DNA of 64,000 nucleotides from Micromonospora parva (GTDB lineage: Bacteria > Actinomycetota > Actinomycetes > Mycobacteriales > Micromonosporaceae): NCBI RefSeq assembly GCF_000718515.1, contig NZ_JNZS01000003.1, positions 248,001 to 312,000 of the forward strand, in the 5' to 3' direction. Under the pieces are notes generated by a model, which saw only the letters and a program-made list of their open reading frames with translations, had not been told where the DNA came from and ran no database searches. The position numbers were made by a program, and so were the translations under genes. Below are positions 33,130 to 42,980 of the stretch, piece by piece. Position 1 is the stretch's first letter. Each line of letters begins with the position of its first letter.

Positions 33130-36036
33130 TCAGCCGTTCGGGAACAGGCTGCCGTAGTCGGCGTACGCCATGGCGACGTCAGCCTGCGCCCAGAACCGGT
33201 GGTAGTTGAACTCGGGCTCCGGACCACCGTCCAGGTACGCCTGCACCTTGGGCCAGTCCGGGTCGTTCTTGTAGAAGGACCGGATGTCCAGGAAGCTCTT
33301 GCCGGCGGCGATGGCGTCGCCGTTCGGCATCTTCCCGGTCCAGCCCGACGGGACGTAGAGGCCCTGTCCGGTGGACGCGTTGTAGACGTCGTCGAAGCGC
33401 CGGTAGTCGCCACGCTTCTCGGTGGTGGACACGCCCTTGGCGTCGCTGGCGGACGACAGCGCGTCGAGCAGCCCCTTGGCGGTGTCCTTCGCCGCGACGT
33501 TGCCCGACTTGGCCGCGTACGCGATCAGGGTCCGGGCGTAGGCGGCGGTGACGCCGACGTCCTGGCCCTTCACCGTGACCTCGACGTGCAGGTTGGTGTT
33601 GGGCTGCGGGTTGGACGGGTTCCAGGTGGTCGGCTGACCGGTCCACGCCATGTCCGACGGGATGGACCAGTTGGTGCCGAGGGTGGTGTTGGCGATCGCC
33701 CACGGCACCCACTTGTCCAGCAGCGCCTTGGCCTTCGCGTTGCCGGTCTGCAGGTACAGCTCGGCGATGCGCTGCATCGACCAGGCCTGCATGCCGAACC
33801 ACTGGTTCGACGGCGGGTCGTTGTAGACCGGGTCGACGTCGTAGAACATGCCGTAGAAGGTGCTGGTGCCGGCCGGCGGCTGGGCGTAGCTGCCGTCCCA
33901 GCTGTTGGTGGCACCACCGGCGATGCCGCCCTCGGCGGACTGCAGCCAGGTGTAGAACTCCAGCTGCCGGTCGAGGCTCTTGGTCCAGTCGCTGGCGGCG
34001 GTCGGCGACTTCGGCGCCAGCTCCGGGGTGTTGGTCAGCGCCCAGGCCGCGAACGGGTTCTGGTAGCCGAAGTGGTTGTGGCTGGAGCCGATCCGCCAGG
34101 ACCAGTTCTGGCTGGTGTCGTACGCGCCGCCCCAGGCGTAGTACCAGGACAGCAGGTAGTGCGCCGAGTCCTTGCCGCTGCCGGCGGGGCAGGTGCTGGC
34201 CCCGACGCAGTTGCCGATCTTCTTGAAGTACTTGTCGAACATCGCGTACCGCAGGTAGTCGCCCATCTTGGCGGCCTTGGTGATGGTGGCCGCGACGTCG
34301 GCCTGCTTGTTCTGCGCCTTGGCCCAGGTCAGCGCCCAGTACGCGGCCTGCACGGCGCGGGCGTCGGCGTCCGGAGCGTTGGTGTACTTCCACTGCTTGG
34401 CGGGGGCCCCGGTGTCCTTGACGAACAGGTCGAGGTAGCCGTACTGACCGCCGTGCTTGAAGGTGTCGCAGGACGGCTGCGGGACGGTCTCCCACACCGA
34501 CTCCTGGGTGCCCCGCTGGAAGGTGTTGATGTACGCCGGCTTGGTGGTGCCGTCACCGCAGCGGCCGAAGCCGTAGGTGTTGTCGACGTCCATCAGCCAG
34601 TGCATGCCGTAGATGTCGCCGGTGCCGTAGGTGGACTGCAACTCCGAGCGGAGCGGGTCCTGGCCGACCGGGACGTTCGGGTCCAGCGCCGAGGGGTACT
34701 GGCTGGGCAGGTTGTACTCCGCGGCGTACTGCGGGGTGCCCGCGGAGCCGGCGGTCGGCTGGTCGGCGTGCGTCGGGATGATGTACTTCTCCATCACGGT
34801 CCACGCGTTGTTGAACGGGGCCCAGTTCTGGGTGACCCGCCCGTAGTTCGCCTCCAGCCAGAGCCAGAAGCTGAACGCCTCGGAGGTGGTCTCGTGACCG
34901 TGGTCGGGGGCTTCCACGATCAGCGTCTCCACCGAGTGGTACGGCACGCCCTCGGGGCTGAAGTAACCCGAGTTCTTGATCTTGCCGTACTGCTCGAGGA
35001 ACTTCGCGATGTAGGTGTTGTCGCCGCCGGGGGTGTCGTTGTCGATCTCGGTGGCGGTGACCGCCAGCGAGGCCAGACCCGTGGCGGTGGCGGTGATGGT
35101 GGCGGCGCCGCCGACGGTGTCGGCGTCCTCGGCCGCGGCGACCGTGACGGTGGCCCCGGTGTTCCAGTTGCTCGGGGTCAGCGTGACGGTGCTCGGCGAG
35201 ACCGTGACATCGGTGTCACCGGTGCGGGTGAGGGTGACCGGCACGTTGGCCGTCGGCGCGGCGCTGAGCTTCAGGTTGAAGGTGGCGGTGCCACCCTCGG
35301 CGACGCTCACCGCGGACGGCGTGGCGACCAGCGTCGGGCCGCTGGCGGCGCCGACGGTGAATGCCTTCTCGTCGACCCCGATGCCGTTGGCGTTGTCATA
35401 CGCCTTGGCCTGCACGGTGTAGCTGCCGGCCGGCAGGTCTTCCTGGGTGTAGGCGTACGGGGCGCTGGTGTCGGTGTTGATCAGCAGGCCGTTGCGGTAG
35501 AACTCGACCTTGCTGATCGTCCCGTCCGGGTCGCTGGCGGTGGCGGTCAGCGGCACGTCGGCCGGTGCGGTGAACGGCCCGCTCGGCAGGCCGAGCGAAA
35601 CCGTCGGCGGCTGGTTGGCCGGGGTGCCGTTGCACGGGGTGCCGTTGATGGTGAACGCGGTGGGCTTCGGGTTGCTCCCGGTGTGGGCGCCGTTGAAGCC
35701 GATGGTGGTGGAGGCCCCGGTGCCGAGGTTGCCGTTGTACGACTCGTTGGTCGCGGTGACCTCACTGCCGGTCTGGCTGTACCGGGCCGACCAGCCCTGG
35801 GTGACGCGTTGACCGCTGTTCGGGAAGGTCCACTTGAGCGTCCAGTTGGTGATCGGGTCGCCCAGGTTCTTGATGGTGACGTTGGCGGTGAAGCCGGTGT
35901 TCCAGTCGTTGGTCGCGTAGACCACGTCGCAGGCGGGCGCGGCCTGTGCGGCGCCGGCAGGCAGGGTCACCCCGCCGATGGCGAGCAGCGCGGCGGCGGC
36001 GAGCGCCACGCGGCGGCGTATTGCCAGTTGTCTCAT
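33130..36036 (-). CDS. Secreted GH48 exocellulase with CBM2 and two Ig-like modules
   Basis: The product has 968 residues. The signal peptide is residues 1-33 (LALAA-type core, AAQAAPAC). A CBM2 cellulose-binding module runs from about 34 to 135, bounded by two cysteines. An Ig-like module follows at about 140-230 (VSLGLPSGPFTAPADVPLTA), then a Calx-beta-like module at about 235-325. The GH48 catalytic domain fills about 335-968, with HETTSEAFSFWLWLEANYG holding the catalytic glutamate. GH48 enzymes are processive and cut cellobiose from the reducing ends of cellulose. GAGGAG lies 11 bases before the ATG. Two CebR-type operators are upstream, so induction by cellobiose is likely. Confidence 0.95.
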   Translation of the reverse strand: MRQLAIRRRVALAAAALLAIGGVTLPAGAAQAAPACDVVYATNDWNTGFTANVTIKNLGDPITNWTLKWTFPNSGQRVTQGWSARYSQTGSEVTATNESYNGNLGTGASTTIGFNGAHTGSNPKPTAFTINGTPCNGTPANQPPTVSLGLPSGPFTAPADVPLTATASDPDGTISKVEFYRNGLLINTDTSAPYAYTQEDLPAGSYTVQAKAYDNANGIGVDEKAFTVGAASGPTLVATPSAVSVAEGGTATFNLKLSAAPTANVPVTLTRTGDTDVTVSPSTVTLTPSNWNTGATVTVAAAEDADTVGGAATITATATGLASLAVTATEIDNDTPGGDNTYIAKFLEQYGKIKNSGYFSPEGVPYHSVETLIVEAPDHGHETTSEAFSFWLWLEANYGRVTQNWAPFNNAWTVMEKYIIPTHADQPTAGSAGTPQYAAEYNLPSQYPSALDPNVPVGQDPLRSELQSTYGTGDIYGMHWLMDVDNTYGFGRCGDGTTKPAYINTFQRGTQESVWETVPQPSCDTFKHGGQYGYLDLFVKDTGAPAKQWKYTNAPDADARAVQAAYWALTWAKAQNKQADVAATITKAAKMGDYLRYAMFDKYFKKIGNCVGASTCPAGSGKDSAHYLLSWYYAWGGAYDTSQNWSWRIGSSHNHFGYQNPFAAWALTNTPELAPKSPTAASDWTKSLDRQLEFYTWLQSAEGGIAGGATNSWDGSYAQPPAGTSTFYGMFYDVDPVYNDPPSNQWFGMQAWSMQRIAELYLQTGNAKAKALLDKWVPWAIANTTLGTNWSIPSDMAWTGQPTTWNPSNPQPNTNLHVEVTVKGQDVGVTAAYARTLIAYAAKSGNVAAKDTAKGLLDALSSASDAKGVSTTEKRGDYRRFDDVYNASTGQGLYVPSGWTGKMPNGDAIAAGKSFLDIRSFYKNDPDWPKVQAYLDGGPEPEFNYHRFWAQADVAMAYADYGSLFPNG

Positions 36037-36297
36037 GTGCGCGGTGTCTCCTCGGACCAGGCCGGGATGGTCCCCGGCGAGGCGCCTGCCCGCGAGGGTG
36101 GTGGTGCGCGGGGATGTCGAGGCGCCGGGAAGGTGGTCTCCCCCGGGCCCGGCCGGGGTTCGGCGGTGCGAGCCCGCACGGGAGGGGTCCCGCCGGCTGA
36201 TCGGGTGACCGTGACCGGAGCTGGTGCTGCCGGCTGCCCTCGGTGGACCCGCACTCACGCGATGTGGCTCCTGTCGCGTCGAATCGACAGTGTGCCA

Positions 36298-36311
36298 TGG
36301 AAGCGCTCCCA
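36298..36311. promoter_or_regulatory. CebR-type operator
   Basis: TGGAAGCGCTCCCA differs by one base from the palindromic CebR consensus TGGGAGCGCTCCCA. It lies 262 bases before the GH48 start codon. CebR is a LacI-type repressor released by cellobiose. Confidence 0.8.
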
Positions 36312-36409
36312 CAACAAGCGCACGGAGCCTCGGATCAGCTCCTTGTTTCGATCTCGTTTTGGGGCTTTCACAAAGGCGTGACGGGCGTTACAGTCGCAAC
36401 ATCGGTCGA

Positions 36410-36423
36410 TGGGAGCGCTTCCA
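36410..36423. promoter_or_regulatory. CebR-type operator
   Basis: TGGGAGCGCTTCCA is a one-base variant of the CebR palindrome and is the mirror of the variant at 36298-36311. The pair is 112 bases apart and both lie upstream of the GH48 gene, so looping is possible. Confidence 0.8.
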
Positions 36424-36633
36424 TCGACAAGGTTCCAACAAGAAGATCGCTGGGATCGTCTCTGACGAGCTCAGGGAACCAGACCGAGGGCCGACGACGG
36501 GCCAGCCCGGACGCCGTCGTCAGCCATCGTCCCGCCACAGGGAGGGAGGTGGAACCAGAGCCACTCGCGTGGCCCGGCTCCCGCGCGACACGCACGGCAG
36601 GACCCAAATTCCGCCCGTGTGTGTGCAGTTACG

Positions 36634-36666
36634 GTGGGGACGGGGGTTGCCCTCCCCCGTCCCCAC
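36634..36666. terminator. 13-bp perfect hairpin in the cellulase-glucosidase intergenic region
   Basis: Arms GTGGGGACGGGGG (36634-36646) and CCCCCGTCCCCAC (36654-36666) pair perfectly around a 7-base loop. It lies between two divergent genes, where no terminator is expected. It may end an unannotated short transcript or shape a leader RNA. No other gene was found in 36424-36825. Confidence 0.55.
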
Positions 36667-36825
36667 ACTAAACCCCCGTACACGATAGGAAAAGAGGCCG
36701 ACGGGACAGGCGCGCCGCGCCGCCCGGACGGCCTCGTTCGCTGCTCGGGGCCACACCCGTCTCCCACTCGCCAGCGCCGGCCGCCATGACGGCCGGCTGA
36801 CCAGCCGGCAGCGCCTGCCCTATCA

Positions 36826-36839
36826 TGGGAGCGCTCCCG
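36826..36839. promoter_or_regulatory. CebR-type operator
   Basis: TGGGAGCGCTCCCG matches the CebR palindrome at 13 of 14 positions. It ends 39 bases before the GH1 start codon, where a bound repressor would block transcription. Confidence 0.85.
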
Positions 36840-36878
36840 AATCTTTCGGCGGTGGCCCCGTATCCATGAGGAGAATCC

Positions 36879-38222
36879 ATGTCGATACCTATTGGGCCCG
36901 CCGGCCCGCTGCGCTTCCCGGACAACTTCGGCTGGGGCGCGGCCACCTCCGCGTACCAGATCGAGGGCGCCACCAAGGAGGACGGGCGCGGCGAGTCGGT
37001 CTGGGACACCTTCAGCCGCGTCCCGGGGCGCACCCGCAACGGAGACACCGGCGACGTGGCCATCGACCATTACCACCGGTACGCCGAGGACCTCGACCTC
37101 ATGCGCGACCTCGGGTTGCGCAGCTACCGCTTCTCCATCTCCTGGCCCCGGATCCAACCCGACGGCACCGGCACGCCCAATCAGCGCGGCCTCGACTTCT
37201 ACCGCCGCCTCCTCGACGGCCTGCACGAGCGCGGCATCACCCCGATGGCCACCCTCTTCCACTGGGATCTGCCCCAGGCGCTCCAGGACGCCGGCGGCTG
37301 GGAGTCGCGCGACACCGCCCACCGCTTCGCCGACTACGCCGACGTGGTCTTCCGCGCCCTCGGCGACCGGGTGCCGTCCTGGCTCACCATCAACGAGCCC
37401 AAGACCGTGGTGCAGAACGGCTACCTCACCGGCCACCACGCCCCCGGCCGGCAGGACCCGGACGCCGCCTACCTGGTCGCCCACCACCTGCAACTCGCGC
37501 ACGGGTTCGCCGTCGGCGCGCTGCGGGCCACCGGCAGCGACAGCCGGATCGGCCCCGCGCTCAACCTGCACCCCTGCTACCCCGCCGACGACTCCCCGCA
37601 GGCGGCCGCTGCCGCCCACCTCTACGACGCCTACGAGAACCGCCTCTACCTCGACTCGCTGTTCAAGGGCAGCTACCCGGAGGACCTGCTGGCCGACCTG
37701 GGCCCGCAGAGCCGGATGGTCCAGGGCATCCGCGACGGCGACCTGAAGGTCATCTCCGCGCCGGTCGACCTGCTGGCCGTGCAGTACTACACCCCGATCT
37801 ACGTCACCGCCGACGGCGGCACCGCGCACCGGTGGGCGACCTCCGAGGCCGAGTGGCAGCAGATCTACCCCGAGGGGATGTACGACCTGCTCACCCGGAT
37901 CACCCGCGACTACGGCCCGATCCCGCTCACCATCACCGAGAACGGGCTGCCCACCCCGGACACCCTGGACGCGGACGACACCGTCCAGGACACCGGCCGG
38001 ATCAGCTTCCTGCGCGACCACCTCACCGCGGCGCACCGGGCCATCGCCGACGGGGTGCCGCTGGAGAGCTTCCACGTCTGGTCACTGCTCGACAACTTCG
38101 AGTGGGACCAGGGCTACGACCAGCGCTGGGGCCTGGTCTACGTCGACTACCCCACCCAGCGGCGGGTGCTCAAGAGCAGCGCCACCTGGTACCGCTCCGT
38201 CATCGCCGACGGCGGCTTCTGA
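36879..38222 (+). CDS. GH1 beta-glucosidase
   Basis: The 447-residue product is full length for GH1. It has the N-terminal FPDNFGWGAATSAYQIEGA, the acid/base Glu173 in LTINEP and the nucleophile Glu354 in ITENG. SFHVWSLLDNFEWDQGY near the end is the aglycone-side loop. There is no signal peptide, so it works in the cytoplasm and splits imported cellobiose. GAGGAG precedes the ATG. The CebR box upstream links it to the divergent GH48 cellulase. A BglC-type role is likely. Confidence 0.95.
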   Translation: MSIPIGPAGPLRFPDNFGWGAATSAYQIEGATKEDGRGESVWDTFSRVPGRTRNGDTGDVAIDHYHRYAEDLDLMRDLGLRSYRFSISWPRIQPDGTGTPNQRGLDFYRRLLDGLHERGITPMATLFHWDLPQALQDAGGWESRDTAHRFADYADVVFRALGDRVPSWLTINEPKTVVQNGYLTGHHAPGRQDPDAAYLVAHHLQLAHGFAVGALRATGSDSRIGPALNLHPCYPADDSPQAAAAAHLYDAYENRLYLDSLFKGSYPEDLLADLGPQSRMVQGIRDGDLKVISAPVDLLAVQYYTPIYVTADGGTAHRWATSEAEWQQIYPEGMYDLLTRITRDYGPIPLTITENGLPTPDTLDADDTVQDTGRISFLRDHLTAAHRAIADGVPLESFHVWSLLDNFEWDQGYDQRWGLVYVDYPTQRRVLKSSATWYRSVIADGGF

Positions 38223-38301
38223 ACGCGCCGCCACCCGGACCGCCGGGCCCGGACGGCTCGGCTCGGGTGAGCCGGTGACCGTCCGGGCTCGGCCGGCTCA
38301 C

Positions 38302-38724
38302 TCAGCGGGGCAGCGCCTGCTGCAACTCCGCCCGCAGGGCCGGGGTGAGCATCTCCCCCGCCTGCTTCGCCAGCCGGGCCATCTCGTAGCCCACCACGCC
38401 GATGTCCGCGTCACCGGCCGCCAAGGTCGCCAGAATCGAACCGTCGCGGATCTGCATCACCAGGAAGTAGCCACGGCCCATCTCGACCACCGTCTGCTTG
38501 ACGACATCGCCGTCGAACATCTGGGCCGCGCCCGCGGTGATGCTCATCAGCCCGGAGGTCACCGCGGCGAGCTTGTCCGCGTTGTCACGCGGCAGGTGAT
38601 CGGAGATCGCCACCAGCAGCCCGTCGGAGGAGACCACCACCGCGTGCGCCACACCCGGCACCCGCTCCGCGAACGCGCTCACCAGCCAGCTCAGGTCACG
38701 CGCCTCCTGGCTCAACGTCGTCAC
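38302..38724 (-). CDS. Roadblock/LC7 domain protein (MglB/CvnB-like)
   Basis: The 140-residue product is almost only a roadblock domain: [20 protein letters not shown] followed by [20 protein letters not shown], then [20 protein letters not shown]. In the actinobacterial cvn operons such a protein follows a nitrate-sensing kinase and precedes a DUF742 protein and a small GTPase. Here it overlaps the kinase by ATGA, but no DUF742 or GTPase gene follows; the next gene is on the other strand. Confidence 0.92.
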   Translation of the reverse strand: MTTLSQEARDLSWLVSAFAERVPGVAHAVVVSSDGLLVAISDHLPRDNADKLAAVTSGLMSITAGAAQMFDGDVVKQTVVEMGRGYFLVMQIRDGSILATLAAGDADIGVVGYEMARLAKQAGEMLTPALRAELQQALPR

Positions 38725-41264
38725 TGTCGTCGTCCCCCTTCGTCGTGCCCCCCGGACGGTGGCACGGGTATCTCGGTGGTGTCCTCAGCCTCGGCGCGCC
38801 GTACTCCGCTGTAGAGCCGCGAGAGCATGCCGCCGACCGCCTCCGGGTCCGGGTCGGTGCGGGTCGGTGCCGTCATCGGTTGGGCCGAACGGGTGACAGC
38901 GCTCAACTGCGCCATGGGCACCCGCACCGGCAGTCCCCGCTCGTTGGTGCCTGCGGTCACCGGGATGGTCGGTGGCGCCGCCGGTGCGGGCACCACCGGT
39001 GAGGTCGGGCCCTGCCGCGAATACCAGCCCCCACCGTTGCCGTTGCCGTTGGCAGCGGCCGGGGCCAGCACGTCCTCGGCGCGCACCGGCATCGGGCGGC
39101 CCTGACGCGGCACGCCGACGCCCGGCGGGCGGCCGGCCACCGGCAGGTCCCGCACCGCAGCGCCCGGTGCGGCGGCAGCGCCCGGCCAGCCCGCCCCGGG
39201 CTGCGCAGCCAGCCCTCGCGCCGCGCTCGCCGCCAGCATCCGCGCCGACGGGGGCGCGTCCAGCTCCACGTTGCCCGGGGCAGCCAGCAACTCGGCGGGC
39301 AGGACGAGCCGGGCGACCAGGCCATCCTCGCCGCCCTCCAACCGCACGCGGAGGCCCAACCGGGCCGCCAGGTGGCTGACCACGAAGAGCCCCATCCGCT
39401 CCACCGCCGCCACGTCCGCGGCCGGCGGGCTGGCCAGCACCTCGTTCGCCTGCACCAGCGCGGCCGGGCTCATGCCCAGACCACGGTCGACGATCTCGAT
39501 CAGCGGACCGCCCGCTCCGACCCGGGCGGTCACCACCACGACGGTGTCCGGGCGGGAGAAGGCCGTGGCGTTCTCCAGCAACTCGGCCAGCAGGTGCACC
39601 AGCTCGCCGACGGCGTGCCCGACCACGTGCACGTCCGCCACCGACTCGATCCGGACCCGCTGGTACTGCTCGATCTCGGCGGCGGCGGCCAGCAGCACCG
39701 CACCGAGACCGACCGGCCGGTTCCACCGGCGGGTCGAGTCGGTGCCGGCGAGCACCAACAGGCTCTCGTCGTTACGGCGCATCCGGGCGGCCAGGTGATC
39801 GAGCTTGAACAGGTTCTCCAGCTGGTCCGGGTCGCTCTCCTCGCGCTCCAGGTCGTCGAGCAGCTCCAACTGGCGCTCCACCAGCACCTGACTGCGCCGG
39901 GCCAGGTTGACGAACATCGCGTTGACGTTACGCCGCATGAGCGCCTGCTCGACGGCGACAGTGACCGCGCTGCGGTGCACCGCCACGAACGCCTCGGCCA
40001 GCTCGCCGATCTCGTCGAGCGAACGCACCACCGCCGGCGCGACCTCGATGCGGGGCACCCCGCCGGTGACGGTCTTCAGCCGGTCCAGGGCGTCGGGCAA
40101 CTCGACCTGGGCGATCCGCAGCGCCTGGCTGCGCAGCAGCCGCATCGACCGGGCGACCGACCGGCCGATGAGCAACGAGATCAGCAGGGCGGCCAGCAGG
40201 ACCGTCACGACCCCGCCGACCACCAGCAGGGTCGCCCGCAGCTGGTCGGCGCTGGCCTCCTCGGCCTGCCGCACGGCGTCGTCGAGCACGCCCGCCTCGA
40301 GCTGGCGCAGCGACTCCTGGCGTTGCTGGCTGGCCGACCACCACTGCTCCGACGGGAGCACCTGCGGCGACGCGCCACCGGAGGACAGGCTGCGCTCCTC
40401 CAGATCGGTGGCGACCAGAAACATCGGCGACACCGATGTCTCGTCGTAGCGGCGGATCTGCGCACTGGTCGCGGCCACCCGGAACGCGCCGAGCGCGGTG
40501 AGTTGCTGGCCGCGCAGGTCGGCGAGGATCACCCGGTCCTCGGTGCCGTACGCACCGGCGCGGGCGGCGGCGTAGAGCTGACCCCGCACCCGGGAGGACA
40601 GTTCCTTGACCCGGGCCAGCTGGACGTAGCGCAGCACCGCGTCGTTCAGCGCCGGCTGGTTCTGACCCGGCGTCGGTTCGGCGAGCAGGTCGAGCAACGC
40701 CCCGACCGCCCGGTGGTAGTTGCTCAGGATGGTCTCGCTGCTGAGCACCGCCGGTGGGATCGCCGCGCGGATGTCGACCACCTGGTCGTACGCCTCCAAC
40801 GCCTCGGAGAAGGCCACCCGCCAGGAGGCGTCCGCGTCCGCCAGTGGCTCGGCGGCCCGGCTGAGGTCCACGATGGCCTTGTCGGTGGCCGCCTGCAACG
40901 GCTTCAGGTCGTTCGCGGCGGCCTGCCGGTCACCACCCTTACGCAGCTCACCCAGCTCCCCCGCCGAGCGGTCGCGCTCCTGCTGGAGGTGGTGCACCGC
41001 GGCGGTGATCTGGCGGCCGATGCCGACCTGACTGGAGAAGTCGTTCAACGCCGTCGTCCGCCCCACCAGCGTGCTGGTCTGCACCCCGGCGAGCAGGAGG
41101 AACGCCATCGACGGCACCACCAGCACGGTGGCGAGCTTCGTGCTCATCCGCCAGTCGCGCAGCCGGAACGGTGACCGCCGTCGATGCGGAACGACTCGGA
41201 CGTCGAAGCGGCGGCGGCGATGGTTCGACACCGCACCGTTCGCCGGGTCGGGACCTGCCGCCAC
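38721..41264 (-). CDS. Nitrate/nitrite-sensing histidine-kinase-like protein (CvnA-like)
   Basis: The 847-residue product starts at a GTG with GGAGGAGG just upstream. A basic N-terminus leads to a membrane helix ([18 protein letters not shown]). An outer nitrate-sensing (NIT) domain follows with [14 protein letters not shown] second helix ([20 protein letters not shown]) and a HAMP-like linker lead to the kinase core: [20 protein letters not shown], the N-box [14 protein letters not shown] and DRGLGMSP. A long Pro/Ala tail ends the protein. Such kinases are thought to signal through the roadblock/GTPase complex. Only the roadblock partner is encoded here. Confidence 0.9.
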   Translation of the reverse strand: MAAGPDPANGAVSNHRRRRFDVRVVPHRRRSPFRLRDWRMSTKLATVLVVPSMAFLLLAGVQTSTLVGRTTALNDFSSQVGIGRQITAAVHHLQQERDRSAGELGELRKGGDRQAAANDLKPLQAATDKAIVDLSRAAEPLADADASWRVAFSEALEAYDQVVDIRAAIPPAVLSSETILSNYHRAVGALLDLLAEPTPGQNQPALNDAVLRYVQLARVKELSSRVRGQLYAAARAGAYGTEDRVILADLRGQQLTALGAFRVAATSAQIRRYDETSVSPMFLVATDLEERSLSSGGASPQVLPSEQWWSASQQRQESLRQLEAGVLDDAVRQAEEASADQLRATLLVVGGVVTVLLAALLISLLIGRSVARSMRLLRSQALRIAQVELPDALDRLKTVTGGVPRIEVAPAVVRSLDEIGELAEAFVAVHRSAVTVAVEQALMRRNVNAMFVNLARRSQVLVERQLELLDDLEREESDPDQLENLFKLDHLAARMRRNDESLLVLAGTDSTRRWNRPVGLGAVLLAAAAEIEQYQRVRIESVADVHVVGHAVGELVHLLAELLENATAFSRPDTVVVVTARVGAGGPLIEIVDRGLGMSPAALVQANEVLASPPAADVAAVERMGLFVVSHLAARLGLRVRLEGGEDGLVARLVLPAELLAAPGNVELDAPPSARMLAASAARGLAAQPGAGWPGAAAAPGAAVRDLPVAGRPPGVGVPRQGRPMPVRAEDVLAPAAANGNGNGGGWYSRQGPTSPVVPAPAAPPTIPVTAGTNERGLPVRVPMAQLSAVTRSAQPMTAPTRTDPDPEAVGGMLSRLYSGVRRAEAEDTTEIPVPPSGGHDEGGRRQ

Positions 41265-41363
41265 CCTGCCTCCTCCGTCCTACCGCGTCCACCGCGGTCG
41301 GGGGAGCGCAGTCCATCCAACCAGGCTCGGTACCGCTGTCAACGGCCCGGGCGAGGCCGAGGT

Positions 41364-42776
41364 TCAGGAAGGATACTGCGGGTGGGACCGTCCTGCCGTG
41401 GTCGGTAAAACCAGCTCGTCCGTCCGGCCGATGTCGGCGAGCTCGATCGCGTCACCGAAGCGCCCCAGCGCGACCAACGCGGCACCGGTGGCGCCGATTT
41501 CCGGGTTGCGTTGATGCGATACCGGTCGCGGTGCGAGCGCAGTGGCGAAGGCCTGCCGCCACCACACCGAGGCGGCAACCGCGCCGCCGCCCAGCACCAC
41601 GCCGACCGGTTTGTCGATGGTGGACTCCAACACCCCGAGGTCGTCGGCGACGAGCTCACACAGCCCCTGCATCAGCCCGGCCAGGATGTCGACAGATGTG
41701 GTGCTGAAGCTGAGCCCGCGCAGCGCTCCGCTGCCCGCCGGAGCCAGCCCGGGTGCCCGGTCGCCGCCGAAGCGGGGATCCGCCGGTCGACCACCGCCCG
41801 CCGGCACCAGCGCCAGCGCCGCGTCCAGCTCCGCGCCCTGGGGCAACCGCAACTCCCGGTTCGCCCAGGCGAAGAGGTTGCCGCCGTTGGCGTACGCGGC
41901 ACCGGTCACCACGTGGTCGTGGTCGACTCGGTAACGCCACAACCGTTCCGGCAGGCGGGGCATCGGTTCGCCGGCCGGGATCCGCTGCATCAGCCGTACG
42001 GCTGCGGAGGTGCCCACTGTGACGGCGGCCCGGCTCGGGTCGACGCAGCCCGAGCCGACGTTCGACGCCCCTCCGTCACCGACCGGCGGTGACCAGCGGG
42101 CCTGCGCCAGCTGCGGCCACCGACGAGCCAGGTCGACCCGGAGCCGGCCGTGCCAGTCCAGCTCGCCGAGGGGCGGCAGCTGCGCCGGTGTCGCCTCGGC
42201 CAGTGCCAGCGCCTCATCGTCCCAGCGCAGGGTGCGCAGATCCAGCAGACCGGTCCCGGAGGCCTGGGAGATCGACATGGGCGCGGTGTCGAGCAGCTCA
42301 CCCAGCACGTACTCGGGCAGACCGACGAACCGGGCGATCGGGGTGCCGGACTGCTCGCGCAACCAGGGCAACCGCATCGACCAGTACGACCGGTGCCACC
42401 AGCAGCCGGTGCGCTGGTGGAAGCCGTCCGGGTCCGCCGGTCCGGCGGTGCGGCCGACCGGGGCGGGCCGGGTGTCCAGCCAGGTGACCACCGGGCCCAG
42501 CGGAGCGCCGTCGCGGTCCAGCGGAAGCACCGAGTGCCACTGGGCGGAGACCGCCACCAGGTCGACGTCGTGCAGGTGCCCCGACTCGGCCAGCTCGTCC
42601 AGGCACTCGACCAGGCTCGCCAGGTAGTCCCGGCCGGACAGCGTGCCGGTGCCGTCGTCGCCGATGGCGAGGTCGACCTTGCGGCGGGCCAGTGCGCCGG
42701 GCAGCGGCTGCGTGTCCGCGTCCAGCACCAGCCCGCGTACCGAGGAGGTGCCCAGGTCGAGCGCGAGAATGTTCAT
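41364..42776 (-). CDS. FGGY-family carbohydrate kinase (gluconokinase-like)
   Basis: The 470-residue product has the N-terminal phosphate motif LALDLGTSSVRG, VSAQWHSVLPLD, TWLDTRPA and the C-terminal nucleotide motif PVGVVLGGGAVA. It phosphorylates a sugar or sugar acid with ATP; similarity to gluconate kinases is an impression only. It is divergent from the trp leader peptide, only 54 bases apart. Confidence 0.88.
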   Translation of the reverse strand: MNILALDLGTSSVRGLVLDADTQPLPGALARRKVDLAIGDDGTGTLSGRDYLASLVECLDELAESGHLHDVDLVAVSAQWHSVLPLDRDGAPLGPVVTWLDTRPAPVGRTAGPADPDGFHQRTGCWWHRSYWSMRLPWLREQSGTPIARFVGLPEYVLGELLDTAPMSISQASGTGLLDLRTLRWDDEALALAEATPAQLPPLGELDWHGRLRVDLARRWPQLAQARWSPPVGDGGASNVGSGCVDPSRAAVTVGTSAAVRLMQRIPAGEPMPRLPERLWRYRVDHDHVVTGAAYANGGNLFAWANRELRLPQGAELDAALALVPAGGGRPADPRFGGDRAPGLAPAGSGALRGLSFSTTSVDILAGLMQGLCELVADDLGVLESTIDKPVGVVLGGGAVAASVWWRQAFATALAPRPVSHQRNPEIGATGAALVALGRFGDAIELADIGRTDELVLPTTAGRSHPQYPS

Positions 42777-42830
42777 CGCCGGTCAAGTTACCCCGTGCCA
42801 GCGGGGCGACGGGCGCGTAGGGTGGATCAC

Positions 42831-42890
42831 ATGCTCGCGCACCTGACCAGTTGGTGGCCCGCCGACCCGGCGGCCATCCCCCGCGCGTAG
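42831..42890 (+). CDS. trpL: trp leader peptide
   Basis: The 19-codon frame reads MLAHLTSWWPADPAAIPRA and has two adjacent Trp codons. It lies 90 bases before the fused anthranilate synthase gene. Ribosome stalling at the Trp codons when charged tRNA-Trp is scarce would control the hairpins downstream. A TAGGGT hexamer at 42818-42823 could be a -10 box, in which case transcription would start at or close to this ATG. Confidence 0.85.
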   Translation: MLAHLTSWWPADPAAIPRA

Positions 42891-42902
42891 CTCCATCCAC
42901 GC

Positions 42903-42958
42903 GGCCGCCATCGAGGCGGTCGCCGGATCTCCCGGTTCCAGGGCCGCCCGAGGGCGGC
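42903..42958 (+). promoter_or_regulatory. trp attenuator hairpins
   Basis: Stem A pairs GGCCGCC (42903-42909) with GGCGGTC (42915-42921), including one G-T pair. Stem B pairs GCCGCCC (42943-42949) with GGGCGGC (42952-42958). The right arm of A can instead pair with the left arm of B through GGCGG/CCGCC, the mutually exclusive layout of an attenuator. There is no T-run after stem B, so it may instead hide the ribosome-binding site. Confidence 0.65.
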
Positions 42959-42980
42959 ACCCGGCCCGACGGAGATTCCG

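Noticed and set aside
32818..36381. Very long plus-strand open frame over the GH48 gene
   Set aside because: It is antisense to the cellulase, whose minus frame has a signal peptide, CBM2 and a catalytic domain.
36471..38075. Long minus-strand open frame over the GH1 gene
   Set aside because: It is antisense to the GH1 gene, which has both catalytic glutamates in the plus frame.
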